A stretch of DNA of 64,000 bases from Isoetes taiwanensis (GCA_021234155.1 JAJEKV010000013.1:15169877-15233876); one strand, 5' to 3'; numbered from the stretch's first letter, positions 24,201 to 37,380 are shown. Notes: a model not told the origin generated them from the sequence alone. A program made the numbers and translations.

Positions 24201-26489
24201 CTTAGAAGGAAAGGAGAACCATAAATCTGCCAAAATACCTTGGGAGCATCCATTAATTGCATCAATCTGAGAAAATCTTCACTTGAATTTTTTTATCTGT
24301 CCATTCACAGTAAACTTGAAAGATTGTTGTTGCTGAGGTATTTCTTTTGCCTGTGAATTCCAATACCCAAGATTCAATGATCTCAGACTCTAATTCTTCT
24401 GTGTAGGTGTGTTTTAGTAGTGTATTCTCAAGCAAATAGGGAATCGGGAAAGTATTGATGGAGAACTAGCGATTCCTGTAAAGAGTAGAATGAGCTCCTT
24501 AAAGAAAACCACACTAAATTTCGCCTTCCCCGCTTCAAGTTTGTAAAAAATTTAGTATCCATACAAAGGAAATCGATGATGAAGAAGATAATTGCCGGGC
24601 TCTACTACAATAAAAAGATGAAGAGAGCAAATTCGGATCAAAAGGAAAATTTCTCAGTGGGTAAGATCAAGAAAATGTTTGAATCATATGGGAAAAAACT
24701 TCAAGAAAATTACTGATTAGTGACGGTCCATCCCTCCACACTCAAACTCTAACTCTAATTCAATTTAGCAAACGCTTGGAATGGAAGGTCGGTTCGATAA
24801 TTCCCAGGTATATCTCGCACTACACGCCACCGAAAAGGAAGCTTCCGAGCGTAAGCTTCCTGTCTCTCGGACACTTCGATCTCTCTCAACGCCATGGTAC
24901 CGGGCCTATACCGCGCGGCTTCTTTGGTTGCTTCATTTAAGTGCTTCTTGCCCCCCTCGAGACCAGGCTGTGGCCTGCATCCATGCGTGTCTTGCCGACG
25001 GTAGAGCTCGTGGGAGTTGCCGAGTTCCCCAACCGCCTTCGAAGCTTCTCCTTATAGGTGCTCCCCGGACGAGTAGCCATGGACTTACGCCTCGCTTTAA
25101 CTACAGGCTTTCGGCCCGTCGAGTCTGGGCCAAGGTTCTCCTCTCCATTTTGTTTCATTTCGGGCTGGGCAAGCTCCTCACCAAGCCAAGCAGAGCATCC
25201 GCCCAGCTCGCTTCCCCGCTATGCAAATAAGGTACCGCCACGCCTTTTCCATTTTCGCGAGGTGACGAGCATTCACTCACAACAGCAACACGGTATCTCA
25301 TACCTGGCCCAAGATATCCACCGATGGATATCGTGTGGTCCACCATGAGGTATGATGGGACGCCACCCCAAACAAAACTCGGGTTGCCTCATCATAGTGG
25401 TAGGGGAAAATGTTGAATGGGTTCCCACTATGATTGGCTTGTCCATCTCCTGTGTAGACGCATTCCCTCGAACCCGGCCTTCGGGCCTCCTCTCTCCATC
25501 TCATGTGTCATCCCCTTGGGCGAGCCCCATAATCCTCTCGGCCCCGCTGATGGCCTCGCCTTCTGCAACCTCCACACACGAGAGAGGTAAACTTGACCAA
25601 AGATCGACTTGGTCGGGCTGCTCTACTAATGTGTAGGGTTGCTCTAGAGCATTAAGTTTCAAAGTAAAAGCTTCGTGACATGTGGAAAATAGGGTAATAG
25701 ACCCTATGTCCGGGCGATAAACCATTGAACGAAGCTCGATTAAAAAGAAGCTCGCCTTTGTCTGAGTTTTGATGGTAAGCCACCGAAAGCTCAACAAATA
25801 TCTCGTGAACACCGAGGTTACAATAACTAACGAACCTCCTCGGTAATGAGCCATGTTCACCGTGGGTGTAGAAAAAGGTTCAAAGGAGGCTCCGTATGGC
25901 TGTTGTGGCGGAAACCAAGCATTATGGAGAAGCTGCAGCCTTCTCTAGCCGCCATGGCAGATCTGGGCGAGCTTAAGAGCTAAGTCGGCAAGATGGAAAA
26001 AAATAACCGGCCACTTTTTTTAAAGTTCAAGTTTTTTTAAAAAAAAAAAATACCTACGGAGATACCGCTTTTATAGGAGTGCGGTTAAAAAAATACGGGT
26101 TTCTTTTGCAATTTAAGATGTCGCTTTGCCGACATGCACTCTGCCCTCCCGCACCGCTTGATGTCATCTTGATGCCGGGGCATGTTGGTGCGCCTCCGGG
26201 GTTAATTGAACCGCGTCTCATATGTTGATGCAAAAATCGCCTCCATCCGAAGTTACCTAGAAAAGTTATGGCCCTTGGAAACAAGAGACCTCCTTTCTCC
26301 ACAAACTTAATATACTTATCATAATAAGTTACACCTTCATACCTAACTAGTTACTCCTCTCCTAACTAAGCCAACACATATACTAACTATGGAATTGGGG
26401 TAGTTCATCCAAAGTCAAAATCCCCAATAACCAACCTTGAGTTAGACTATAGCCAATGCAATGATTTGGGCTATCAAAATCATGCTCAT
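24201..26489. other. anonymous region, possibly L1 5' end then unclassified DNA
   Basis: The first 500 bases may include the L1 5' untranslated region. From 24781 to 25230 there is an open frame of 149 codons (MEGRFDNSQ...) on the plus strand with no recognisable domain; its arginine/serine-rich composition makes it doubtful as a gene. An A/T-rich run lies at 26018-26051. Nothing else is supported. Confidence 0.4.
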
Positions 26490-27974
26490 ACCACCGCGGA
26501 TGCTCTCTTTAATCTATACGATGCTCTCATCGTACAAATACGGGAATTTCCCTCCCGTGCAACTACATCACCAGGGAAAGGCCCTCCTTCTAACTCGAAC
26601 TACTTGGGATGGCCAAGCGCCCGGGTGAGGAACACGGAGGTGTCATTCGCCCCACGTCCTCTATGGGAATCCTATACAGGAAGCGTACATACATATTAGC
26701 ACACAACAATCATGCTCAAAATAATATACCACCACAAATAGTGGTCCATCCATCATCATCATCTACATGGTAACACAAGTACAAGATAACATAAGCAGTA
26801 TATCATAAACAAGGGCTCTACCCCGGGCGGGGATCCATGGGATCGACCGCGCCGTGGCCTCAAGATTCAACAAAAGGTAGGCATAACATGGTATTCGGCA
26901 TAGAACAATGGCTAGGGTAGTCCATTCCATCGCCTCCCCGCACACTTTGCAGATAGGCTAAAATATGCTATGGCGCGGATTGTAGCATTCCGGGAGATGC
27001 AATCTCATGGGATCATCCTATGAGACTACTCCGAAGTTACATCTCCCCGCCAGACTCCTACATTGTGCTAGACTTATAGTGGCCCTCGCTGGGGTTTAAG
27101 TATATATGGGTCCGACACCTCCCTGGTCGCAGGAAATGTGCCTATATGGGATGTCTTGGGCTCGGATGGATGCGCCGAGGTGGCCCATGGATTTGGGGGG
27201 TTCAAGCTCTGCACGGATGCAGAGGTCGCTAAGGAGGCATGCATTCTAGTACACCCAAGGATCCATTAGGGCCGTGAAGGGACGCCCCCGACATGCCAAG
27301 CAAGACCCCACCCCATTTCATCACCGTAACCATTATTATCAGGCCGAATCACTTATATAGCATCTACGTACTGTGTGGCTCTTGTGCATGTGTCGCATTT
27401 ATCGGGTCTTAAGGGTTCTAGCTAGAGACATCTCTACTTCTAGGAAGCTTTTCTGTGTCTCTACCCTCCCCTTAACCCCTGCATAATACGTGAGAAAATG
27501 GTAAAGAGAGAACACAATCATAATCAAAGTATCCATCATCATATTAGTAATACATAAAAGAGAAATTAACCATTCCATCTAATCTGAGAAGGGTTAATCA
27601 AGCATAGACTATCTAGGACTAACCTGCCTCTTTGGCTAGAGCCATTGTCACTTAAAGGTTTCCATTCGTTATGTCTGATTATAGCAGCTGGTAGCTCCTC
27701 CTTCCTCCAACTCTCCCCAAATCAATTTGAGGCAGATTGGGGTAGGGCCCCAATTTGCCTTCCAAACTTAACAAGTTCCCCCTAGCCAATCGATTTGGGC
27801 GAGGTGGCACTGCCTAGTTGGCTGACTTTTACTGATTAATAACCTAATTAGCCTAATTAGGTTATTTACTTACTAGTATCTTTGCATAGCTAATAAAAAC
27901 CCTTTTTAGGTTAACCCAAGTCATCGACGTGTCATAGAATATGTACGTATACCATATAAATACATGGAACGTCA
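26490..27974 (-). repeat. diverged LTR-like repeat, left copy
   Basis: Similar over its length to 61660-63307. Examples: TATACGATGC (26516 and 61686), GGAACACGGAGGTGTC against GAAACACGGAGGTGTC (26629 and 61794), TCATGGGATCATCC against TCATGGTATCACCC, and the shared right end GGAACGTCA. On the minus strand it would begin TGACGTTCC. No polypurine tract lies outside this copy, so it may be a solo LTR or a truncated end. Copies are diverged by roughly a third. Confidence 0.5.
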
Positions 27975-28428
27975 CAATTTCATTGTTGCGGTTGTGTCTG
28001 ATACAGAATTTGAGCACTACATCTTTGTGACATTTGTAATATTTTGAAACTGCGGCCGTGGACTTTTTTGCAATAGTGTGATTTCAACTTGTGTCGGATG
28101 TCATAAGTTCAACACGCAGTCACCATGCCTTTAATGTAGCCATGAACTTGATTTAATGCGACCGGGTGTTTTTTCGGTTGTGTGGCAGCATAAGTGCAAA
28201 ATGCAAACGGGTTTTATACGCAACTGTGCTGCTAATTATTCGCGTCCGCTACCATCCATTTTTTCACATATAACAACGTGTTTTTTTTTGCAAAAAGGAA
28301 GGAGGTTTCATATGTTTCGTATTTACTTTTATTTTTTTCATATTTACATATGCAACTTTTCATTAATTATTCCTGGTGGGATGACATTGCAGAGAAGGCT
28401 GGTCAGATAAGGAGGTATGATGTCCTTT

Positions 28429-28612
28429 GGTAGTGCAAAGAAGGCTATTTAGATAAGGAGGAAAAGAAAAGAAAAAGAGAAGAGAAACGAGTTGCAAAGG
28501 GTGTTCGCGTGACATTTGATTCAGGAGATAGGCATGGTAGATCTGAAGATAGTGATGATGGAGATCAAGAGGAAAAGCTTAACATCGATAGTGAAGTCAT
28601 TGATGGCTGAAA
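28429..28612 (+). CDS. possible coding exon, unidentified
   Basis: One frame reads KEGYLDKEEKKRKREEKR at about 28438-28491 and continues through an acidic stretch (GRSEDSDDGDQEEK) to a stop at about 28611. The charged, low-complexity composition is typical of a nuclear protein linker, but I recognise no family. A TAAGGAGG motif near 28407 is not informative in a eukaryote. It could be an exon, a gene fragment captured by a transposon, or chance. Confidence 0.25.
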
Positions 28613-29750
28613 TAAGAGAATCATCCAAAGGTAAGTAATTTGTTCACAGAATGCATAGGCATAACATTATCTGCTTTGTATTGCAGCTTTATCTTGCTAT
28701 TAGCAAGGCTTGAATTACCAGCACTTGATTCCTTGCCACCTTGCCTTACCTGATGATCCAGCTACTGGTATTACTTGTTAGTTTATTTTCTGTTTGGTAA
28801 TGGTTATATATAGCTTAACTTGGAAGCCTTTAATAAGTATCTCCTTTCTTTTCTTACTAAAGGAATGCATTAATTGCTGCCTCTTTTATCATAAAGTTTA
28901 TGCTGACATGATGTTTTAAATTATGGCCTCAATTGCCTTGAACCTTAAGTAATGATTAGTTGTTTATCTTTGCTATACTTAATGGGTATTTTTTATGTAA
29001 GTCCTGAGGTGTTCTTGGCAAAGATGATATAAAATTTAAAAAGCTTTATCGTAGGTTTAAAATTTGAATTCTGGCTATAATCATGGCATTTTGCAAACTC
29101 AGGAGACCCTTTAACGTTTTATTACCGGATTCAAAATCAGATTCCATTTTTGTCATGACATTGACGTATGTGTTACTATCTTTCTTTGTTTAAATTGTAT
29201 GGAAGTTGGAAATGCTACTGAGACTTGAAAATTATAATGTTGGAAAGATCCTTGAATGCATTGGATTCTTAATTTTTTGTATCAACTTGATTATTGAGGC
29301 ATCTCAAATCTTGAAATTCTATTTAAGATATTTGAAGAGCTATATCATGGGAATTGATGTATCACTTTGTGGGTTGACATTTGTGATGCATGAAATTGTT
29401 AAAGGTGTAAGATGGGAGATTTATTAATCTTGTTGAGTGAGTTTCGTGAAGTCCATCTATATATGTGAATATTCGAGAAAGTTTATATACATAAAAATAT
29501 ATCCTTATAAGTTTTGTATGGATGAATGGACCAGCATGTTCAAATGTTGGCATTTGTATTGGTATAAGTTGAACAACATCTTGGTAAAATCAATCTCTTC
29601 TAATAGAATAATGTGTGTTTGATTTGTGATTTTATATACTAAATGCAATGGCTTATAATTGAATTGAATTGATTTCAGTTGATTTTTATCATCCTTGAGA
29701 CCAATTCTACTTAATATTTTGATCCGTTCCTACCTCTACTTTTATTTATG
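28613..29750. other. A/T-rich non-coding stretch
   Basis: High A/T content, short open frames only. It looks like intron or intergenic DNA; no repeat or gene recognised. Confidence 0.4.
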
Positions 29751-29759
29751 TTCTAGATG

Positions 29760-31640
29760 AGGTCCCACCCTATTCCCGCCGCCCAGCCTCGCTCCTTCAG
29801 TCCCCCGTGACTCGGGCTTCTACTCTAGCTCGTGGTCCTCCGCCCCCGCTTCTTATTCTTGTTCAGATTCAGGGCCCTATTCTTGTGAAAGCTTCATTCC
29901 ACCACACTCTCAAATTTCATATCTCGAAAAATTTTCTCCACAAGTTTATCAAATTTAGAAGGCAACATTTGCAAATCAAGTTCATCCTTTATTAGTTTTT
30001 GTTTCAGTTGATGTGCACCCCTGTCATTCCTGATAAGTACAAGAATTTTGCCAATGTTTTTGACAAGATCAAAGACAATAATCTTTCGAAACATCATCCC
30101 TATGATTGCCCCATTTATCATCAGTCAGGTACAACCCCACCATATGACTCTATTTATGGCTTATCGCCAATAGAGTTGGAGGCTTTGCGGGCTTACATTG
30201 AGGAGAATCTTGCGACTAGATTTATCTAAAATTCTCAGTCACCTACAAGGGCTCCCATCTTTCTTGTCTCCAAGAAGGACGGTTCTTTGCAATTGGTTAT
30301 AGATTACTACAGCCTCAATAATATCACTGTGTGCAATCGATATCCCCTTCCTTTGATTTCAAAGTTACTTGAGCGGCTACAAGGCACCAATACTTCACAA
30401 AAGTTGATCTTCGAGGCGTCAGATCAGGAAAAGGTGATGAGTGGAAGATAGTCTTTTGAACTCGATACATTCATTTTGAGTACACTCTCATGCCTTTAGC
30501 CTGACTAATGCCCCAATGGTCTTTCAACACATGGCTAATGATGTATTTTGGAAGTTTTTGGATCTCTCTTTTATGATCAATTTGAATGATATTCTGATAT
30601 ATTCAAAGACTCTAGAAGAGCATGAAGAACGTATCTAGAAGGTCCTTCAGATACTACGAGAAGATGGACTTTATGCCAAGCTGGAGAAGTGTTAGTTCGA
30701 GCATGATAATATCGAGCTCCTTAGCTATTGGAACACTTTTCATGGACTCTCTACGGATGTTACAAAGGTCAACACTATTTTGGAGTGGCAAACACCTTCT
30801 TCCGCCCGAAATATTTAGTGTTTTCTTAGATTTACCAACTTCTATCGATATTTTATTCGGGATTATTAGGAGATTGCCCTCCCTTTTTACCTTTCGACTG
30901 AAGTGTGAAAGTTAAAATTGCTTTTGTTATCCTGAATCATGCTCTTACCACTGCATCAATTCTTGCTCATGCAGATCCTTCATGTCCGTATATTATCGAA
31001 GCGGATGCTTCTGAATTTGCTCTTAGTGGTCCTGTCACAGGAGGGGAATGATCATGAATTGCATCTGATTGCCTATCTCATAGAAGTTCTAAGCTGTCAA
31101 AATCAACTATGTGATTTATGACAAGGAGCTGTTGGCAATAATTGATTCTTTCAAGAAGTGGAGACGGTCCTTGGAAGGATGTCCTCATAAGGCCAAAATC
31201 TATACGAATTGTTAGATACTGAAATATTTTCAGTCTGTTGATTGCTCAATCGTCGCCAGGCCTGGTGACATACTCAAGTATTATCCGGCATTAGCTTCGT
31301 AATTAAGTACCATCCTGGATCCTTTAAAAAGAACTTTGATGTTTTGTGTCGATGCTCCTACTACCTTGAGTCTAAGTCGAGTAATCCTGCATTTGATCAA
31401 CAAGCACAGGTTATTCTAGTACCTGATCGGTTCCAACTTATGGCCATTACTTTGTTCCAAAGGCTCATCCTTGTTGGAGTTTGGTCGGGCATCTCTCCCA
31501 TCTGATCCATTGGCTCAAGATGTATTTTCACATCTGGGCTCATCATCATCTTCTCAACAAATGCAGTTAGACTATGATCATTTTGAGATTCGAGTTGGAC
31601 TTAAGTTTTGTGATAGATTCACTACAAGAGAATGACTATT
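29760..31640 (+). pseudogene. Ty3/gypsy pol relic (RT-RNase H)
   Basis: A second, unrelated Ty3/gypsy element in advanced decay. Upstream RT blocks are clear: GLSPIELEALRAYIEENLA (about 30159-30215), APIFLVSKKDGSLQLVIDY (about 30251-30308) and NRYPLPLISKLL (about 30337). The catalytic YLDD box reads NLND (30581-30592), so the enzyme is dead. YSKTLEEHEE (about 30601) and LYAKLEKC (about 30671) follow, and the RNase H start reads IEADASEFAL (about 30995-31025). No integrase, LTR or primer site is recognisable. The spacing and motifs resemble chromovirus-type pol, but with no integrase the clade cannot be set. Confidence 0.8.
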
Positions 31641-31689
31641 AGGCATTAGAATAGGCATCAGGTAGCCTAAGGTATATATTTGATGATCT

Positions 31690-31960
31690 TGGTTGATGAG
31701 TGATCTGGCTAAAAAACTAACGATAACTACTGATGAATATGCTGACAATCAGTGTGTATGCAACTGATGCAAAGACTAATGTAAGGTCTTACTATTAACT
31801 TGAGTATTACGCAGACTAAAGACAAATGAATATCTTGACAAATAAGTATTGACTATTGCACTGACTAATAACTTGATGATTATCCTAACTAGTGACCTAA
31901 TTAATGGAGTAACTATTAACTTGACGATTCTTCTATTGTACTGAGCTAAGCCTGATTACG
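31690..31960. repeat. degenerate short-motif array
   Basis: A/T-rich stretch where CTATTAACTTGA, ACTAATAACTTGATGA and similar words recur with irregular spacing. Looks like a decayed minisatellite. Confidence 0.3.
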
Positions 31961-32490
31961 ATTGATTTATCCAATGCTTTACTCATCAAAATTTACATAA
32001 GGCATGACATCTATTTCATTAGTTGCTTATTACATAGTTCTTCCAATAGCCATCTCCATAACTTGATTCCAATTGTCTCTTGCAAGTTTGAGTTACATAG
32101 AAGGACTTTTGATTAGAGTGGAAGGCGCTCATTTCCTTCCCCTTGATTAATGTCTTAGATCATATTATAAAGTTGCAACCTAAACAACTCTATGTCATAT
32201 TTGAGCAATAAAGAGAATAATATTTAGACATTGGACCTGCACAAAAACTAGATTTGTTTAGGTATTTTTTTTTGCTACTATTTGTTTTATAACTCAAACA
32301 AATAGAGACAATATGACAAGAACAAAACTATTTAGTCATTGGAAAAAGGGGGAGGGGGAGGGGAGGTTGCTGTTGTCAAAAGAAATGACTTGTCATACAT
32401 GTATTTAAACTCAATATAATATAAATATAAATATAGCCTCTTATTTATTCATCCAATAAATCATGATGAATGTCCTCCTCCCATTCATCA

Positions 32491-32733
32491 TCATCTAGTT
32501 GTAGAAGCAACGCATATTGGCATTTGAAGCTCAATGTCTTCCTCCTCATCAGTATAATCTTCCTCCACTATAGGGGAGTGCATTAGTGATCTCAATCCTT
32601 CATTGCTTGTTCTCCCATAATCTTCTATTTTCCGTGGCTCTACAAATTCTAATTCTTGCTCATGCTCTACCTTTTCCTCTTGATCCTCCCTTTCATCCTC
32701 AAAGATTGTGTTGGAAATATGCCGACAGAACAT
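32491..32733 (-). CDS. small acidic open frame, unidentified
   Basis: 80 codons starting MFCRHISNTIFEDERED, rich in glutamate and aspartate, ending MPICVASTTR. Acidic tails of this kind occur at the C-terminus of plant hAT transposases, but no hAT dimerisation block is visible upstream. Equally possible is a chance frame. Confidence 0.2.
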   Translation of the reverse strand: MFCRHISNTIFEDEREDQEEKVEHEQELEFVEPRKIEDYGRTSNEGLRSLMHSPIVEEDYTDEEEDIELQMPICVASTTR

Positions 32734-33109
32734 TTATTTAGATAATCTTCAAGACACTGCTCGTAATCAAACCAAATTTTATACGCCCACAAAGATAAGC
32801 ATCGCCTTTGGCACTCTTTTTGTCGCTTTTCATTTAAGAAGACCTTTTAGACGCCACTTTGTCTTATGAATCTAGCCCCTACATCTACTATGGTAGGTGT
32901 AATCATAGTTGACTAATTCTATACATGTAGTTATATCCGACTTTGAAGCTAAAATTTTTGACACGTGATCATAGGCACAAATAATTCTATGTGCAGAACA
33001 TCATGCAGAGAAAGCTGACTTAAATTGGCAGATGTAGCTGCTGCAGAAAATAAAAATTTGACACATGGAAGTCTCATTACTCCCAGTCCAATCATTTAAA
33101 ATGAAAATG

Positions 33110-34480
33110 AGAAGAATGACATGAGCCAGTTAAGAATTGATGAGACCTTACCATTTGATGTTTCGGGGGCTAACTTAGGAATGGTTGTTCTTGATTTGAA
33201 TAGAACAGATGGGACAGATCTGCCAACCAATCAAACTGTTCTTCGTCGCCTTTTCATTGACAGAGTCATCATTCCCTGTGCTCTGAAGAAGAGAAAGTAA
33301 AGACGTCAAGGAGCATGATAGTACTTCAGGTAACTTGGTCATTGCTGATATTGACAAAGATGGTGTAGATGAATTGGTTGTTGCTGCTTCCTACTTTTAT
33401 GATCGTGAGTAAGAACACCGACCCATGTTATATAGTCTATGTTTAATTTCAAAGCAAGTAACCTGATAACGGCTGGATTAGGATCATACTTAATATTAAT
33501 GTCTGAAGATAGAGGCTGAAGGATGCTAACGGCACCAGTTTCTAAAATGCAGGTATTACGAGAAGCCTGAGCATGCCCAAGAATTAGGCAAGCCGGATAT
33601 TGGGAAATATGTGGCTGGGTCTGTGACTGTTTTTAATTTACAGACAAGACAAGTAAAGTGGAGTATTCATTTGGATTTGAGTACGGATGCAGTGAACTTC
33701 AGAGCTTATATCTACTCATCACCAACTGTGCTTGACTTAGATGGTGATGAATACCTGGACATCATAATGGTAGACATCTTTATCTTGCATGCTGGGCAAG
33801 AAACTCCTTTTTAACAAAAGTAGCTAACTAGAATTTAATGTGTGTGTTATCAAGATACATAATTTAAAATTTCTGGTATTTAATGGAGGGGTGATTCACC
33901 ATACATGAAGTAATTGGTCTTTCAACTTGCATTTGTATTGGAGTACATATGTCAGAGGGATCTAATATACTTTATTGCATTTCTTATTTGAGATTGTAGG
34001 TACAAAGTGAGGGTAAATTTTCCGCTGCAAATGGGAGAAATTCAGGGGGCAAATTGTAAAGGTGAGATATAAATGACGATGGTAAAGTTGAAATAGTTAC
34101 TGGCCGGTACAAGGGGCAATGTAGTTGCCCTGGGATCCAAAATGGAAAGGAAATATCTTGCAATGTAGGTTCAAAGGTCCTCATTGGCAAAAGGCTTTTA
34201 AAGGTTATATTCTTAACAAAGAAAGATAATAAAGAAGAGACAAAATTTTTCACAATGAACATCATATTTGGATGGTAAACCACACTGTCATTACATTGCG
34301 TGGTCCAATCCAAGTGGGTGATATTGATGGTGATGGCAACACTACCGTTGTTGTTCGAACAAAGATTCCGGAAAATATTTATGTACTCAAGGGTGTTGAT
34401 GGCACTTTCGCGGCGCCATTTTCCCTCCGAACGCATGGCCGAAAGTGATGTCCCCTCGCTCTTTTGGTTAATTTGGGGTG
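33110..34480 (+). pseudogene. DEX1: DEX1-like gene fragment (FG-GAP/integrin-alpha-like repeats), several exons
   Basis: Matches the central part of the plant DEFECTIVE IN EXINE FORMATION 1 protein, a membrane protein with FG-GAP calcium-binding repeats needed for pollen or spore wall patterning. Exon 33330-33408 reads VIADIDKDGVDELVVAASYF and ends at a GTAAGA donor. An intron 33409-33552 ends GCAG. The exon from 33553 reads YYEKPEH..., then VKWSIHLDLSTD and AYIYSSPTVLDLDGD (to about 33770). A further exon starts at 34000 after TAG (VNFPLQMGEIQG, then ALGSKMERKY). Another block at 34305-34440 reads QVGDIDGDGN, NIYVLKGVDG and LRTHGR. An upstream exon may lie at 33110-33320 (charged linker). 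At least three single-base indels break the joined reading frame, and the signal peptide, N-terminal repeats, C-terminal domain and membrane anchor are not in the window. Pseudogene fragment is the likeliest reading; sequence error could account for some breaks. Confidence 0.75.
33409..33552 (+). other. GT-AG intron in the DEX1-like locus
   Basis: Begins GTAAGAACACC, ends AAAATGCAG. Joining the flanking exons restores the DEX1-like reading through ...FYD/REYYEKPEH. Confidence 0.65.
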
Positions 34481-35220
34481 ACAAACAAGTCTATCGCATA
34501 TATATTTTTGTGAATTTATGTTTAATTTTTTCGCAATGATAAATAGGGAGATGTAACACTTCCAGACTTTACTTTTCCTTAAGACTCAAAGCAAAGAAAA
34601 TGCATTTTGTGTTGTCGTTTATTTGCATAATGAAGATAAATCCATGGGCTGTGTACCTCAAGCTCTGTTGTGTATGTACAAGTACATGAAAATGATTTGA
34701 ATCGATGATACCATATTGTACCATGAATGTTTATATTGGATATCTATGCTTTATGATAAGCAAAGACCATGTTGTGATTAAGCATCTACTATGGCTAACA
34801 ATTATAACAGACGTCAAACCCTAGAAACATCAATTGGATTTTCAATAATGAGTTGCTCCCAGTGTTGGATAAATTATGTATTGAGATTCATTACTTTAGT
34901 TATACATCCGTGCTGGATTTCTTCCATCCATTTGTTTCCATTGAATATATTCTGATGATATAGACCATGCCCAATATCAGATACAGAACCGATATGTGAT
35001 CTCCACAATTTTCAAAGCCATGGTTTATCGCTTCTATTGCCTTTGACGCAATCAATTTTGGGTATAGATTTAGTATGCAAATAGGTCTGATCTTTGATCC
35101 TTATTCCTTAATTCTGGGTATAGATTTATAGTGCAAATAAGTCAAATGCTTATATTTGCATCTCATGTGTATGCATATCAAACTTAAAGAACCATTTATC
35201 TACTCAAATTCAATACATCC
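34481..35220. other. non-coding stretch between DEX1-like fragment and LINE
   Basis: A/T-rich, no gene or repeat recognised. The short words GGGTATAGATTTA and GCAAATA recur at 35058-35085 and 35116-35140, a small local duplication. Confidence 0.35.
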
Positions 35221-35224
35221 ACCT

Positions 35225-36899
35225 TTCTCACTTTGTGTGGGTATATAAATGGATCTAAGATATCACTCTCAGACAGCTGGGGACCCCCGTCGACTTGCAG
35301 AATGCTATTTACAGACTATACGCAGGTTTGCTCCCGGCCTGCCTCACAATCGGCTTGGGAGCCCGCTGTTAGTAGCATTGGGGTGCGCCAGGCTGCCCCT
35401 CTATCCCCACGCCTTCCGCATTGTACATTGGACCAGCTAGAAGAATGGCCAATCGAAAGCACTGGGGAGGCGCCGCTGATGCACCACATAATCCGCAACT
35501 CATATATGCCGATGATGTTGACCTACTCGCATATACCCTGCAGGACATGCAACGCCACCTCGATGCTTTTGGACACTTTCTCGCCAATTCACCGGCATGA
35601 GTTAACTTGGCCAAGACGAAGGGTGCCGCTGGTCCCATCATCCCTAAGACTCCACGCTTTCCCTCATTCACTTACCGTGGGGCGTAGTGGAGGTGGCTCA
35701 CCTTTTATAAGTATTTGGGCATTGAGTTTTCTTACTACCACACACCGGGATGCATCCATCGTTACGGTCACCGCAGTCGGAAAGCCCCAGATGCAATGCA
35801 AAACAACAAATACAAGGCGTAGTCAGATGCATGGGGTCACTGTGTGCACACTTGTTCGTGGCCTTGGTTGAGCCTGGTCCTCCCTCTATGGGGCGAAGTG
35901 GGGGGCTGATATCCCCTCACCACTTGGAACCATCTAGAGTGGTGTACGTATACCTCTTTGGCCCCGCACCGGAGTCAAATCCATCGGTCCCATATCGATC
36001 TTGCTCCGTGAAAAGTGCTTCCTTCCATTGGCTGAGGGGCTACCGAACGCTTACATTATTTACCTTCCGTAAGGTGGTGGCGGATGAAGCCCGCCGCCCA
36101 ACCTTGCTTTGGCGAAAGCAATGGGCCCGCAAAGCCACTCAAAGCCCCGGCCTGAAAGACAAGCAAGCCCAAGTGGTTCTCGATGGAATGTGCAGTATGC
36201 ATCGTGATGTGGGACCAGCATACACCGAAGGGAACGCTGGGCCGCCTTTGAAGCAAGATTTGATGTTTGCTTCATGGCCAAGCTTTGGGATGCAGGCCCC
36301 GTCTACATGTCAAGGTGGCAAATTATCGACAGCCAGTTAATCCCATGCTCACGAGGGGCCCACTAATTACTCAAGCAAGCACCCATCTACCCATGAAAAG
36401 CGCAGGGTGATTGTTTCCATTCAAGCATTGTGTGCACACCACCTCCGTGATTGAGACAGGAGATGGATTCGAGTCATGAGGAGGAGAGCCCGCCGCGCCA
36501 ACCGTGGCCATTGAGGATGAAAGTCACGCCTCCGTGCTTGTTCGCACGTGAGCATATCCGGCCTAGATGCTCTATTAGTTGTGCCCCATCGCCCCCGTGA
36601 TGAGCTACATCGGAAAGCACGGCCTCCTCAGAGTTTGTTGGGATCGTGACTCCGTGAGGTAATGGATACGCTGACCGCTTATGCCCCCCGTCCGACATTA
36701 ACCTCACCGTGCTTGGATTATGTATATAACTGGCAAAGATGTTAGCATCCTTATTGCTACTAAGGTTTTTCCTGAAAACCCTTCAAGTGGGGTTTTTAAT
36801 CCCGTAGTAATGCGCACGCTTCTCTTTGTACTTGGGTCCCATAGGCCGCTTGGTCTCCGCGGACTTATATAAAATCATATTCTATTCTATTCTATTCTT
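35225..36899 (+). pseudogene. 5'-truncated LINE (reverse transcriptase) with (ATTCT)n tail
   Basis: Plus-strand LINE fragment. The RT palm appears in shifting frames: a GVRQ...PLSPRL block at about 35380-35415, DQLEEWPIES at about 35430, and an intact catalytic box IYADDVDLLAYT at about 35500-35540. LVLSTLLYG-type C-terminal RT blocks are not clear. The RQ/SFTYRG and YKYLG positions are near 35660-35720 (FYKYLG-like). The 3' end is a pentanucleotide array TCTATTCTATTCTATTCT at about 36879-36899 in place of poly(A). The same family supplies the fragments at 45.3-46.6 kb and a 3' end at 47.62 kb. Related to LINEs with YADD and VVQxYKYLG motifs; clade not assigned. Confidence 0.75.
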
Positions 36900-37380
36900 A
36901 AACTCTAGCAATGCTAGGTGCAAACCAACATGCTAAAAACATCATTGCTTTAGCATTTTATAATCAACACAATTTCAAATAGGTATTATGCACATCTTAA
37001 TATGCCATGCCTCCCCTTTTAAGAATCCTATGATAATTGGACTTTGGGAACGATTGTATGAAGATATAAACATAGAACATACTTATTGTTTTCCAATAGA
37101 ATCTAATATCATCTCTCTTCTCCCATTTTACATTCAAGTTTACCAGGATCTTCAATAGATATCTACAAATTCATGGCTATCGACATAAAATGTATTTATG
37201 CCCAGCAACGCCGGGCACCCATTACTAGTTTACATTGCTATGCTTCTCATTCCATTCTTTATTTCTCTATGCTTTCTCTTTATATAAATCTAATCATTTT
37301 AGCTTAGCTTGTGTGAATCTATATTTTTAAAGCAATTAAATTGTTTTTTACAAGAAAATGAATTTATGAATTTTGTGCTT
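36900..37380. other. non-coding stretch left of composite copy B
   Basis: A/T-rich; may contain the 5' flank of the hAT-like element. No terminal inverted repeat identified. Confidence 0.3.

Noticed and set aside
24781-25230. 149-codon open frame as a gene
   Set aside because: No recognisable domain, arginine/serine-rich composition and no supporting context; listed only within the anonymous region.
33984-34484. 166-codon minus-strand open frame
   Set aside because: Antisense to the DEX1-like exons, whose plus-strand reading matches a known family.
35233-35871. 212-codon plus-strand open frame
   Set aside because: It overlaps the LINE RT in another frame; the frame with IYADDVDLLAYT is the meaningful one. 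Kept only as part of the LINE fragment.
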